Below, in pieces: positions 1-8,483 of a stretch of DNA of 64,000 nucleotides (positions within the stretch are counted from its first letter, which is position 1; every line of letters begins with the position of its first letter). The translations under genes and the position numbers were made by a program. Source of the stretch: CAVYXF01 sp963772335 (GTDB lineage: Bacteria > Pseudomonadota > Alphaproteobacteria > Rhizobiales > Rhodomicrobiaceae); contig CAVYXF010000001.1 in assembly GCA_963772335.1 (NCBI GenBank), positions 1,116,001 to 1,180,000 of the forward strand, written 5' to 3'. A model generated the notes under the pieces. That model was not told the origin of the DNA. It saw nothing but the letters and a program-made list of their open reading frames with translations, and did not search any database.

Positions 1-602
1 TGATCCCGACGGCGGAGGTGCCGCTCACCAATCTCGTACGCGAGGAAATCCTCGACGAGGCAACGCTGCCGATCCGCGTGACCGCACTTACGCCCTGCTT
101 CCGCGCCGAAGCCGGTGCCGCCGGCAAGGATACGCGCGGCATGGTCCGTCTGCACCAGTTCTCCAAGGTCGAGCTGGTGTCGATAACCACCCCCGAGCAG
201 TCGGCGGAAGAGCATGAGCGCATGACGGCTTGCGCCGAGACGGTGCTGCGGCGCTTAGAGCTGCCGTTTCGCACTATCGTGCTCGCGACGGGCGATATGG
301 GCTTTGGTGCGCGCAAAACCTACGACATCGAGGTCTGGCTGCCGGGGCAGGACAGCTATCGCGAGATTTCGAGCTGCTCCAATTGCGGAGACTTCCAGGC
401 CAGGCGCATGAGCGCGCGCTATCGGCCCAAGGGCGGAAAGGACGTGCGCTTCGTGCACACGCTGAACGGCTCCGGCCTCGCCATCGGGCGCACCCTGATC
501 GCCGTGATGGAGAATTATCAGCAGGCCGACGGCAGCATTCGCATTCCTGAAGCGCTCGTACCCTATATGGGGGGGATAACAGCGATCCCCGCAGGAAACT
601 AG
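1..602 (+). CDS. serS: Seryl-tRNA synthetase, C-terminal part (cut by window start)
   Basis: This is the C-terminal ~200 residues of a class II seryl-tRNA synthetase, which charges tRNA-Ser (and tRNA-Sec) with serine in the cytoplasm. The reading frame is already open at base 3, with the class II motif IPTAEVPLTN. It is followed by TPCFRAEAGAAGKDTRGMVR (motif 2) and, near the end, LNGSGLAIGRTLIAVMENYQ (motif 3), all characteristic of SerRS. The stop is TAG at 600-602. It is followed about 100 bases later by surE in the same direction, a conserved alphaproteobacterial order. Only the start is missing, because it lies outside the window. Confidence 0.96.
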   Translation, partial: IPTAEVPLTNLVREEILDEATLPIRVTALTPCFRAEAGAAGKDTRGMVRLHQFSKVELVSITTPEQSAEEHERMTACAETVLRRLELPFRTIVLATGDMGFGARKTYDIEVWLPGQDSYREISSCSNCGDFQARRMSARYRPKGGKDVRFVHTLNGSGLAIGRTLIAVMENYQQADGSIRIPEALVPYMGGITAIPAGN

Positions 603-699
603 CCGCCCGCTCACCGAGAGCAAAGGGCGGTACCGCCCCGCCTTGGACGGGGGCGCCAGTAAAACCGGGACGCCGGAGAATTACGCCGGAGAGAGCGGC

Positions 700-1464
700 A
701 TGCGCATACTTATCACCAATGACGATGGCATCGAGGCGCCCGGTCTCGATGTGCTCCACCATATCGCATCCGCACTCAGCGAGGACGTCTGGGTGGTCGC
801 GCCGGAAACCGACCAGAGCGGGGCTGCGCATTCGCTGACCCTGCATGAGCCCTTGCGCCTTCGCAAGTTGAAGGAGCGCACCTATGCGGTGAAGGGCACC
901 CCCACCGATTGCGTAATCATGGGCGTCCGCCACATCATCGCGGAGCAGCGGCCGGATCTGGTGCTATCCGGCGTCAATCTCGGGCAGAACATCGCGGACG
1001 ACGTCACCTATTCCGGCACCATCGCCGGAGCGATCGAGGGCACGCTGCTCGGCATCCCCTCCATCGCTCTGAGCCTTGCCTGCAATTACGAGGACCGGCC
1101 CGGCGCGCGCTGGGAGACGCCGATACAGCACGGCCCCAACCTGGTGCGCAAGCTGCTCGCCGGAAGCTGGCCGGCCTCGATCCTGTTGAACGTCAATTTC
1201 CCGGATTGCGGACCGGATGCCGTCGCAGGCGTGGTGATCGCCGCCCAGGGCAAGCGGGACCCGGACTATGTCCGGATCGTCGACCGGATGGATGCGCGCG
1301 GCAAGCCCTATTACTGGCTCGGTTTCAACGCCCAAACCTCGGAGCCGGAGAAGGGCACGGACCTGTGGGCACTGCGCGCGAATAAGATCGCGGTCACCCC
1401 GCTGCATCTCAATCTGACACATGCGGAAACCTGCCGGAAACTGATGCTGGCCTTCGACAGTTAG
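700..1464 (+). CDS. surE: 5'/3'-nucleotidase SurE
   Basis: SurE is a metal-dependent nucleoside monophosphate phosphatase linked to stationary-phase survival. The 254-residue protein opens with MRILITNDDGIEAPGL, whose Asp8 and Asp9 bind the metal. Ser40 (in TDQSGAAHS) and Asn93 (in SGVNLGQN) fit the remaining metal-site positions of the family. An upstream in-frame start would add 19 residues without family similarity. I chose ATG 700 because GGAGAG sits just before it and the family begins at this methionine. It lies between serS and pcm, and the surE-pcm pairing is widespread in Proteobacteria. Confidence 0.95.
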   Translation: MRILITNDDGIEAPGLDVLHHIASALSEDVWVVAPETDQSGAAHSLTLHEPLRLRKLKERTYAVKGTPTDCVIMGVRHIIAEQRPDLVLSGVNLGQNIADDVTYSGTIAGAIEGTLLGIPSIALSLACNYEDRPGARWETPIQHGPNLVRKLLAGSWPASILLNVNFPDCGPDAVAGVVIAAQGKRDPDYVRIVDRMDARGKPYYWLGFNAQTSEPEKGTDLWALRANKIAVTPLHLNLTHAETCRKLMLAFDS

Positions 1465-1519
1465 TTGAAATAGGCGACAGTGCCGCCTGAGCTCTGCGCG
1501 GGACGTAAAGAGGAGCGAG

Positions 1520-2173
1520 ATGCGCCCTGCGATCATCACGGCCGAAAAGAACCGCGATCTGGTCGCGGGCCTTCGCGAGCGCGGGATAACCGATGCGCGG
1601 GTGCTTGCGGCCGTTGAAGCGGTACCGCGCGATGCGTTCGTCGATCCGCAATATGTCGAGAGCGCCTATCAGGACACAGCTCTGCCGATCGCCTGTGGCC
1701 AGACCATTTCGCAGCCCTATGTGGTTGCCTACATGACCGAGACCCTTGAGCTCGAGCCTGAGCATGAAGTGCTCGAAATCGGTACCGGATCAGGCTATCA
1801 GGCCGCAATCCTTGCCCGCCTCTGCCGGCATGTCTACACCATCGAGCGGCACGAGGATCTGCACCTCGAGGCAGCCGAACGCTTCCGCCGGCTCGGCATC
1901 GACAACGTCACTGCGATTGTTGGCGATGGCTCGGCAGGCTGGCCGGAGCCCCGGCAATTCGACCGCATCATTGTCACCGCCGCGGCGAAAGCGGCTCCGC
2001 AAGCCTTGCTCGATCAGCTTAAGACGGGTGGGCGGATGATCGTGCCGATGGGCTCGCGCCTGTTGCGTCAGCGCCTCGTTCAGTTCGACAAGACCGAGAG
2101 TAAGTTGGAGAAGCGCGATCTTCTGCCCGTGCGCTTCGTGCCGCTCGTGTCCAGTCCCGCAAATACCGACTAA
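1520..2173 (+). CDS. pcm: Protein-L-isoaspartate O-methyltransferase
   Basis: This 217-residue enzyme uses S-adenosylmethionine to methylate isoaspartyl residues and so starts repair of aged proteins in the cytoplasm. The SAM-binding motif I is VLEIGTGSGYQAA at residues 84-96, preceded by the PCMT hallmark GQTISQP at 60-66. Length and motif spacing are normal for the family. A GAGGAG-like ribosome site lies just before ATG 1520. The gene follows surE by 55 bases and is probably co-transcribed with it. Confidence 0.95.
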   Translation: MRPAIITAEKNRDLVAGLRERGITDARVLAAVEAVPRDAFVDPQYVESAYQDTALPIACGQTISQPYVVAYMTETLELEPEHEVLEIGTGSGYQAAILARLCRHVYTIERHEDLHLEAAERFRRLGIDNVTAIVGDGSAGWPEPRQFDRIIVTAAAKAAPQALLDQLKTGGRMIVPMGSRLLRQRLVQFDKTESKLEKRDLLPVRFVPLVSSPANTD

Positions 2174-2323
2174 CGAGCTGCGATTTTCGGGAATTGCGAG
2201 GCGCCACTGGGGCGCGGACAGGGTTAAGCCGTCGTCCTACAAGTTTTTACCATCATCCCCAAAGTTTAAACCGCTTTTTAACGGCTGGGCTGCAAAACTC
2301 CTCCCAGGATGTGAGGTGCGGCT

Positions 2324-4612
2324 ATGAGTATTGATCAAACATTTTCGCGGCGACGCGTTTTAGTGAGACGCGTAGCGTCGATTTGCGGGATGACTATCGT
2401 CCTGCCGCTGCTGGGGTGTGGCTCTTTCGAGCCCGTTTTCGATTTTGCCGGCCGGGGGGCCGCAAACGACGGCGGGTTGAGGGGCGTGGCTCCAACCAGA
2501 AGCGACTACGTCGAGGGTTACGGCCAGGTGCTCGCGAGCGGGAGCTATGTGCCGAAATCCGCGGAGCACACCGCTCTTGCGCCGCCGCCGGAGCCGGCGA
2601 CGAAGGTCGCAGAAGCGGCAAGCCAGAAAGTCGCGGAGGCGGCAAGCCCTTCCGGCGGCTATCTGCTCGGCTCCATGCAATATGGTGATCCGCGCCGCGA
2701 ACCTCCCGAGTACGGACCGCGACGCCAGGCGCCCTATGCCCGCGGGGAGAGCGATTACCAGGAGGCGGACCGCGCGCGCGGCGGCGATTATGCGCCGGAG
2801 CCCCGCTATTCCCAGGGCGGACGGGGTCACGCCGGAGGCGACTATGTCGTCCAGCCGGGTGACACGCTCTACGCCATCGCCGAGCGCCTTGGAACCAACA
2901 TCGAGGCGCTGACGGCGGCCAACGGCCTCGGCAACGCCGATACGATCTATGCAGGCCAGCGGCTGCGCGTCGATGGCCACGGCAATGGCTATGCGCGTGG
3001 GGACGGCTATGGCGGCAAGCCCTATCCGGGTCCCCGGCCTGAGCCTCGCGGCTATGCCGGGCCCGAAGGGCCGCGTGGGGGGCCCCACCCTGACCGCCAG
3101 GTGGACCGCCGTGATGATTATCAGAATGCCCCCACGGCCGATGTCTATCAGCCCCGCTACGACGATGCGCGGGGTGGACAGCCATACGAGGCCGAGCGCT
3201 ACGACCAGCAGCGTGGGCCCGACCGGCCGTCTTATCAGGACGGGCCGTATTCCGGGCGCGGCCAGGCCTATGGTGATCCGCGCGGCGATGAGGGGCGCGT
3301 GCCGGCCTATACCGGAGCGAACAACCAATACACCCCCGACGGCCCGTTTGCGCCGAGCCCCGATGCACCCTGGCGCGGTGAGTCCGAGTGGCGTCACCAG
3401 AAACCACGGCCTCAGGATCCGGATGCCTATGAGCCGCAGATCGAGCCGTCTGTCAGCCCGCAGCCGCGGCGCGCGCCGGTCGAAGCGTACGAACCTCGCC
3501 CGGCCTATCCACCGCAGCGGCCTGCACCAAAACCCTATGTTTCGCGTGAACCCAATCCCCTTCCGCGGGGCGGCAATGGCGGCCCTAACGGAAGCTACAA
3601 CTATACTGTGCAGCGCGGCGATACGCTCCGCGAGATCGCCCGGCGCAATGGCATCGATCAGCGCGAGCTGGCCGAAATCAACGGCCTGCCGCGTGATGCG
3701 AGGCTGACCTACGGGCAGGAGCTGCGCATTCCGCGCGGCGAAGGCTATGATTGGAGCCGTCCACGGCCGGGCGCCAGCAATCAGGCCGTGCCCTCCAATC
3801 GCAGCGTTGCGGAGGCACCCAGCGCCGAGCCGCAGCGGACCATGGCGCACGCGGCCCGTACGGCACGCGATGTGAAGCCGGTCGCCTCTGCCGAGCCGGC
3901 GAGGCAGCCGCACGAACCGAAAGGCGTGGCCAAGCCCGCCAGTGCCCCTGCCCCGGCTCCGGCCGCTAACGCCCGCACGGCGGAGCGGACCGCCGCACCC
4001 AGCGTCGTGGCCGAGAATACCGCACCGACGCTCATTTCGCCGCAGCCTCCGGCAGTTCCGGCGGCACCAGCGGCTAGCCCCTCCCCCACCGAAAGCTCCG
4101 CAGACGTGGCGATGAACGAACCGGCTCCTGTGCCCACCGCAACCACCGCGACCGCCACCGCCCACGCGGCGACGGACCAGGGCCCCTCGCGTGACTGTGA
4201 AGCCTTGCTTTCCACGCCCGAGGCCCGTACCGCCAAGACCTTCCGCACGCCGGTGCAGGGCATGGTGGTCGCCAAGTTCGGCGCCCAGGACGACGGCTCG
4301 TTCAATGACGGCATCAATTTCTCGGTGCCGAAAGGCACGCCGATAAAGGCGGCAGAGAATGGGGTGGTTGCCTATGCAGGGGATGAGCTGGCCGGCTTCG
4401 GCAACCTGGTGCTCATCCGCCATGCCGACGGGTATGTCACGGCCTACGCCCATAATGACGAACTGCTCGTGAAAAAATGCGACGCGGTGAAACGCGGCCA
4501 GATCATCGCCAAGGCCGGCGCCACCGGCAAAGCCGCGGCGCCTCAGCTTCACTTCGAGCTCCGCAAGGACTCGAAACCCATGGATCCGGACGGGCATTTT
4601 TCCGGCACATAA
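2324..4612 (+). CDS. Lipoprotein with two LysM domains and a degenerate LytM (M23) domain, NlpD-like
   Basis: This 762-residue envelope protein probably binds peptidoglycan and regulates cell-wall amidases rather than cutting the wall itself. The N-terminus carries an arginine-rich stretch (SRRRVLVRR), then a hydrophobic segment ending in a lipobox-like LPLLGC. LysM domains lie near residues 173-215 (YVVQPGDTLYAIAERLG) and 425-470 (YTVQRGDTLREIARRNG). They are separated by a long Tyr/Pro/Arg/Gly-rich low-complexity linker. The M23 fold occupies about 624-760. QLHFELR is present, but the first zinc-ligand motif (HxGxD) reads NDGIN, so the site looks inactive, as in EnvC/NlpD-type activators. 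It sits downstream of pcm, as in many alphaproteobacteria, and is followed by a strong terminator. Confidence 0.85.
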   Translation: MSIDQTFSRRRVLVRRVASICGMTIVLPLLGCGSFEPVFDFAGRGAANDGGLRGVAPTRSDYVEGYGQVLASGSYVPKSAEHTALAPPPEPATKVAEAASQKVAEAASPSGGYLLGSMQYGDPRREPPEYGPRRQAPYARGESDYQEADRARGGDYAPEPRYSQGGRGHAGGDYVVQPGDTLYAIAERLGTNIEALTAANGLGNADTIYAGQRLRVDGHGNGYARGDGYGGKPYPGPRPEPRGYAGPEGPRGGPHPDRQVDRRDDYQNAPTADVYQPRYDDARGGQPYEAERYDQQRGPDRPSYQDGPYSGRGQAYGDPRGDEGRVPAYTGANNQYTPDGPFAPSPDAPWRGESEWRHQKPRPQDPDAYEPQIEPSVSPQPRRAPVEAYEPRPAYPPQRPAPKPYVSREPNPLPRGGNGGPNGSYNYTVQRGDTLREIARRNGIDQRELAEINGLPRDARLTYGQELRIPRGEGYDWSRPRPGASNQAVPSNRSVAEAPSAEPQRTMAHAARTARDVKPVASAEPARQPHEPKGVAKPASAPAPAPAANARTAERTAAPSVVAENTAPTLISPQPPAVPAAPAASPSPTESSADVAMNEPAPVPTATTATATAHAATDQGPSRDCEALLSTPEARTAKTFRTPVQGMVVAKFGAQDDGSFNDGINFSVPKGTPIKAAENGVVAYAGDELAGFGNLVLIRHADGYVTAYAHNDELLVKKCDAVKRGQIIAKAGATGKAAAPQLHFELRKDSKPMDPDGHFSGT

Positions 4613-4636
4613 GGGCGGTCTCCCGCCTCTAGACCT

Positions 4637-4664
4637 GCCGCGGCTTTCGAGCCGCGGCTTTTTT
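4637..4664 (+). terminator. Rho-independent terminator after the LysM/LytM gene
   Basis: An 8-bp perfect GC stem (GCCGCGGC at 4637-4644 and again at 4651-4658, self-complementary) with a 6-base loop is followed directly by six T residues. It lies 25 bases after the LysM/LytM stop. It also sits at the 3' end of the acetyltransferase on the other strand, so it may serve as a convergent terminator region. Confidence 0.9.
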
Positions 4665-4666
4665 CG

Positions 4667-5185
4667 TTATGCCGAATTCCCCAGCGCGAAGCTGGCTCCA
4701 AGCAGGACCAGCCTGCGGCCATGCCAATCAGCCTGCGCGATCGGGGCGAGACCACAACGCTCAAAGAAGCTCGCCGAGCGCGATTCGGCCTGCGTTACGG
4801 CATGCGCACCGCTCACCCTAAGTGTCGAGCAATGTTCGAGAAAAGCGCCGACCAGTCGCCCCCCAATTCCCTGCCCGCGACAATCCGGCCGGATATTGAC
4901 GTGGAGATGAGCGGGATAGCGCGCCAGCTGGTCTGCCGGAAAAAGCGCGTAGTAGTCCGGGCCGGGAAGAGGATCGAGGTTGCTGATCAACGCGCCGGCA
5001 AGATAGCCGGTTAGGTCGCCGCTCGGCCCAAACGCGAGGAAAAATTCGCCCGGCGCATGCTGAAGATATCGCCCGAACCACAGCTCGCGAAATGTGGCCC
5101 GCTCCGTCTCGTCGGGGAAGCACTTTGTTCGGGCGCTTTCCCAGAAGATCGCCTCGGCCTCCGTCGAGTTAACAGAAGAAAGCAC
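4667..5185 (-). CDS. GNAT-family N-acetyltransferase
   Basis: This 172-residue cytoplasmic enzyme is predicted to transfer an acetyl group from acetyl-CoA to an amine; the substrate cannot be read from the sequence. The acetyl-CoA pyrophosphate loop RGQGIGGR lies at residues 103-110, preceded by the beta-strand LHVNIRPDC. The C-terminal part (SRSASFFERCGLAP) is also typical of the fold. The start is taken as GTG at 5185, giving the usual GNAT length. It lies 47 bases downstream of the dCTP deaminase-like gene on the same strand and could be co-transcribed with it. Confidence 0.85.
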   Translation of the reverse strand: MLSSVNSTEAEAIFWESARTKCFPDETERATFRELWFGRYLQHAPGEFFLAFGPSGDLTGYLAGALISNLDPLPGPDYYALFPADQLARYPAHLHVNIRPDCRGQGIGGRLVGAFLEHCSTLRVSGAHAVTQAESRSASFFERCGLAPIAQADWHGRRLVLLGASFALGNSA

Positions 5186-5232
5186 CGCCCTTACGATCCT
5201 AATCTCGAAGACTGCTGCCCAATCAGAGAAGA

Positions 5233-6438
5233 TTACTTTCTTTTGAAATGTTTTGAAAGTCGCAGTCCTTGGCTCTGATAATTAGAGCCAACATGTGCGC
5301 CATACATCTCATCTGGCTTTTCAGCGAGGCGCTGATATATAAGGCGAGCAACGATTTGACCGTCTTCAAGTATGAACGGAATTTCGTGGCTTCGCACTTC
5401 GAGAACAGCTCTGCTTCCAGCGCCTCCCGCTTCGGGATGGCCAAAGCCCGGGTCGAAAAAGCCAGCATAGTGGACCCTGAATTCACCTCGCATTGTGTCG
5501 ATTGGCACCATTTCAGCTGCATACAAAGGGGGGATATGCAGCCATTCCTTGGAGGCCAGTATGTAGAACTCGTGCGGATCCAAGACCAAACTACGGTCGT
5601 GTCTGGCTTTGATCGGTTCCCAAAAATCCCGTGCGCGATATATGTTTACCTGATCGACGTCAATAATTCCGGTAAATTTCAGAGCGCGGTAGCCGATCAC
5701 CGAGTTTTTCGCAACTCCGGTAAGATCCACGCGCAAATTCAGCCCGTTGCGAATAACGGGAAAGCCTTCCGCTAATGCTGTTGCTGCGTGTAGCTTTCGC
5801 AATTCACTGTCCGAAACGCGCGGCGTACGATATTTTTCTCCCTTTCCCTTTCTCATACGAAATCTGATCTGATTTAGACGCGAACCTCTCCTCACCTTTA
5901 TGCTAAAGGTTCGGGGATAGATTTCGGCATAGAGCTTGCCCCTATAACCTTCTTCCACGAAGTCAAAGAGTTCCGTGTTGTCGGTTATCAGACGTGTAAA
6001 TACGTCAATGCGGCCAGTAGAACTTTTGGGATTAGCAATTCCTGCAACACTGGTCGGAAGTTCTACAAATTCATCGAGTTCTACGACGTATACGCATCCT
6101 CTTTCCAACACCGCCCCGTTTTCTAACGGTATTTCGTGCAGTTTGAGACGCTCAAGCTGATCTTCTACTTTCTGATGCTTACCGGGTAAAAAGCTTGCTC
6201 TTACGCGATAAGCTACACGGCCCAATCTCAGATCGAAACTCGCCGGCTGAATCTGATTTTCAGCGATGACAGTCACTCCGCGAATAATTTTTCGATTAAT
6301 CATCGCGCGAATGCGTTGGGCGGGCAAAATACCCGGCATGTTGCCCAAATATGCAACTTGTGTTCGCTCCGCTGCGTCAGCGGACCAAAGCTGGCGTCGT
6401 TCTGAAATTGGGATAACCTTAGCTGATGCGCCACCCAT
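5233..6438 (-). CDS. dcd: dCTP deaminase-like protein (two-domain 2'-deoxycytidine 5'-triphosphate deaminase)
   Basis: The protein belongs to the long two-domain dCTP deaminase group seen in alphaproteobacteria, which supplies dUTP for thymidylate synthesis. Family features include IQPASFDLRLG near residue 60, ELPTSVAGIANPKSSTGR (the dCTP deaminase/dUTPase-fold core) and the C-terminal LIYQRLAEKPDEMYG. Three starts are possible at 6459 (GTG), 6444 and 6438. I chose ATG 6438 because GGGGGAG ends six bases before it; ATG 6444 directly abuts that site. The gene is visibly richer in A/T than its neighbours, which may indicate transfer. The exact catalytic residues were not checked against a reference. 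Confidence 0.85.
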   Translation of the reverse strand: MGGASAKVIPISERRQLWSADAAERTQVAYLGNMPGILPAQRIRAMINRKIIRGVTVIAENQIQPASFDLRLGRVAYRVRASFLPGKHQKVEDQLERLKLHEIPLENGAVLERGCVYVVELDEFVELPTSVAGIANPKSSTGRIDVFTRLITDNTELFDFVEEGYRGKLYAEIYPRTFSIKVRRGSRLNQIRFRMRKGKGEKYRTPRVSDSELRKLHAATALAEGFPVIRNGLNLRVDLTGVAKNSVIGYRALKFTGIIDVDQVNIYRARDFWEPIKARHDRSLVLDPHEFYILASKEWLHIPPLYAAEMVPIDTMRGEFRVHYAGFFDPGFGHPEAGGAGSRAVLEVRSHEIPFILEDGQIVARLIYQRLAEKPDEMYGAHVGSNYQSQGLRLSKHFKRK

Positions 6439-6640
6439 AACCATCTCCCCCGGAATCACCGCGGTATCTTAGCGCGCACACGCCCCGACAAACATTTCTC
6501 GGATCTCAAACTGCGCATTTTTCCCGAGTGGTTCACAGGAAATATGAGACGGCATGCCCATCTTTATAAGTCCTGACTGGGCGGCACGATGACCATGCAC
6601 TTGACGCAAGCCCCTCGGCAGGCTTAATGCCTGATAGTCC

Positions 6641-6697
6641 CGTGGTGATTTGGCCGGCCGGCTTGCAGCCACGTTAAATAATTCGCTAAAAATGGCC
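6641..6697 (+). ncRNA. SAM-II riboswitch upstream of metZ
   Basis: The stretch matches the SAM-II (metA motif) core. A P1 stem CGTGG (6641-6645) pairs with CCACG (6669-6673). The loop carries the conserved TGATTTG followed by GCTTGCAG. After P1 comes TTAAATAATTCGCTAAAAA. GGCC in the P1 loop (6652-6655) can pair with GGCC at 6694-6697, giving the H-type pseudoknot. SAM-II riboswitches bind S-adenosylmethionine and switch off methionine genes in alphaproteobacteria, which fits metZ starting 65 bases further on. Confidence 0.92.
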
Positions 6698-6715
6698 GCT
6701 TTCCTAGACGATCGG

Positions 6716-6745
6716 ACCGGCCAGATTCAGGCCGGTTTTATTTTT
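6716..6745 (+). terminator. Intrinsic terminator hairpin in the metZ leader (probable riboswitch output)
   Basis: ACCGGCC (6716-6722) and GGCCGGT (6730-6736) form a 7-bp stem with a 7-base loop, followed by TTTTATTTTT. It lies between the SAM-II core and the metZ ribosome site (GGAAAGG at about 6748). The placement suggests premature termination as the regulatory output. Upstream GGCC repeats could offer alternative pairing. Confidence 0.75.
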
Positions 6746-6761
6746 CGGAAAGGATGACCCC

Positions 6762-7970
6762 ATGGCAGAAAATGGTGATGCTCCCGCCGCGAAAACATGG
6801 CGGCCAGCGACGCAGCTGGTCCATGGCGGGACGCTGCGCTCGCCTTTCGGCGAGACGTCCGAGGCACTGTTCCTCAATTCCGGCTTCGTCTACAGCAGCG
6901 CACACGATGCCGAGCTGCGCTTCAAGGGCGACCAGGAAGGCTACATCTACACGCGCTACAGCAACCCCACCCTCACCATGTTCGAGAACCGCATGGCGCT
7001 GCTCGAGGGGGCGGAGGTCGCGCGCTCTACCGCCTCCGGGATGGCAGCGGTCAATGCCACCTTCTTCGCCTTCCTGAAGGCGGGCGACCATGTGGTGTCG
7101 AGCCGAGTGTTGTTCGGCTCCTGCCGCTATATCGTGGAGGAGCTGCTGCCGCGCTTCGGCGTCACCTCGACGCTCGTCGACGGGCGCGACCTCGATGCCT
7201 GGCGCGCCGCCGTGCGGCCCGACACCAAGGCGTTCTTCTGCGAGACGCCGGCCAATCCCACGGTCGAGCTGATCGACCTCGCCGAGGTCGCCAAGATCGC
7301 CAAGGATTGCGGCGCGCGCTTCATCGTCGATAACGTGTTCGCCACGCCCATGCTGCAAAAGCCCTTAGCGCTCGGCGCCGATATCGTCGTCTATTCCGCC
7401 ACCAAGCATATCGACGGCCAGGGCCGATGTCTTGGCGGCGTCATCCTCTCCGACCAGGCGTTTCTGGACGACTACCTCAAAGTCTATCTGCGCCAGACCG
7501 GACCTTCGCTCAGCCCGTTCAATGCCTGGGTGCTGCTCAAAGGGCTGGAAACCCTGCCGATTCGTATTGAGCGTATGAGCGCGAACGCCGCCCGCCTCGC
7601 CGATGCGCTGGCCGAGCGCCCGGAGGTGGAGCGCGTGCTCTATCCCGGCCGCGCCGATCATCCGCAAGCGGCGATCGCGAAGAAGCAGATGGCCTCGGGC
7701 GGCACGCTGCTCTCCTTCAACGTCAAAGGCGGCAAAGACACGGCTTTCCGCATCACCGATGCGTTGAAGATCATCAAGATCTCCAACAATCTCGGCGACA
7801 CCAAAAGCCTGGTCAGCCATCCGGCGACCACCACTCATCAGCGCTTCACGCCAGAGGTGCGCGCCGATATGGGGATTGGCGACAATATGCTGCGGCTCTC
7901 GGTGGGCCTCGAAGACCCGGAAGATCTGATAAGTGATCTGGATCAAGCCTTCCGCGTCGCTTATCGTTAG
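6762..7970 (+). CDS. metZ: O-succinylhomoserine sulfhydrylase
   Basis: This 402-residue PLP enzyme of the Cys/Met metabolism family makes homocysteine from O-succinylhomoserine and sulfide, a direct-sulfhydrylation route to methionine. The PLP lysine is Lys215 in VVYSATKHIDGQGR. YIYTRYSNPT and the substrate-site SRVLFGS and SLVSHPATTTH stretches are typical of the group. The DGQGRCLGG variant favours MetZ over MetB/MetC. The start has a good upstream site, GGAAAGGATG. Expression is predicted to be repressed by S-adenosylmethionine through the SAM-II riboswitch in the leader. Confidence 0.94.
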   Translation: MAENGDAPAAKTWRPATQLVHGGTLRSPFGETSEALFLNSGFVYSSAHDAELRFKGDQEGYIYTRYSNPTLTMFENRMALLEGAEVARSTASGMAAVNATFFAFLKAGDHVVSSRVLFGSCRYIVEELLPRFGVTSTLVDGRDLDAWRAAVRPDTKAFFCETPANPTVELIDLAEVAKIAKDCGARFIVDNVFATPMLQKPLALGADIVVYSATKHIDGQGRCLGGVILSDQAFLDDYLKVYLRQTGPSLSPFNAWVLLKGLETLPIRIERMSANAARLADALAERPEVERVLYPGRADHPQAAIAKKQMASGGTLLSFNVKGGKDTAFRITDALKIIKISNNLGDTKSLVSHPATTTHQRFTPEVRADMGIGDNMLRLSVGLEDPEDLISDLDQAFRVAYR

Positions 7971-7971
7971 C

Positions 7972-8039
7972 GCATCGGACCGAAAAGCATGGCCCCGCGA
8001 AAGCGGAGCTGGGAACCGATTTTCGGGCAAATCCGATGC
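7972..8039. repeat. Palindromic intergenic repeat (Hyphomicrobiales type)
   Basis: Terminal inverted arms GCATCGGA (7972-7979) and TCCGATGC (8032-8039) flank inner arms ACCGAAAAG and the near-complementary TTTTCGGG, with GGGAACCG between. This resembles the short palindromic intergenic repeats scattered through Rhizobiales genomes. It begins one base after the metZ stop and could also act as a terminator or RNA-processing hairpin. No second full copy was seen in the window. Confidence 0.6.
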
Positions 8040-8087
8040 GCAAGCAAAGCGTAGCGCCGTTGAGATAGGTGGCTGGGAGTTTATGGC

Positions 8088-8483
8088 GTGATCTACGAAG
8101 CCACGACCCGCGATATTCGTGTACACGTTGTCCCGAATTTCCTCGAAAAGGACAGCTCACCGGCCGAGGGCCATTATTTCTGGGCCTATACGGTCGAGAT
8201 TATCAATCGTGGCAAAAAGGCCGTCCAGCTCCTGTCGCGGCATTGGAAGATCACTGACGCGGAGGGCCGCACCCAAGAAGTTCGCGGGGCGGGCGTGGTC
8301 GGCGAGCAGCCCACCCTCTCGCCGGGCGAGAGCTATCGTTATACCAGCGGCTGCCCGCTCAGGACGCCATCCGGCATCATGCTCGGCTGGTACCACATGA
8401 AGGCGGAGGACGGCGAAAGTTTCGACATCGTCATCCCGCCCTTCTCGCTCGACAGCCCTTACGCGCTGCGGAGCGTGAACTGA
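8088..8483 (+). CDS. apaG: ApaG domain protein
   Basis: ApaG is a small cytoplasmic Ig-like-fold protein (linked to Co2+/Mg2+ homeostasis by older genetics), usually about 125-130 residues. This one has 131. The family pattern is clear: YFWAYTVEIINRG, LLSRHWKITDAEG, GVVGEQPTLSPGESYRYTSG and PSGIMLGWYHM. The start is GTG at 8088, since an overlapping ATG at 8083 opens only a tiny frame. The stop overlaps the next gene by one base, so translation of the two is probably coupled. Confidence 0.93.
   Translation: MIYEATTRDIRVHVVPNFLEKDSSPAEGHYFWAYTVEIINRGKKAVQLLSRHWKITDAEGRTQEVRGAGVVGEQPTLSPGESYRYTSGCPLRTPSGIMLGWYHMKAEDGESFDIVIPPFSLDSPYALRSVN

Noticed and set aside
2360..4597. A 745-codon open frame on the minus strand opposite the LysM/LytM gene
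   Set aside because: It mirrors the codon bias of the real gene, has no family features and low-complexity Arg/Gly content. The plus-strand protein has LysM and M23 domains and a terminator.
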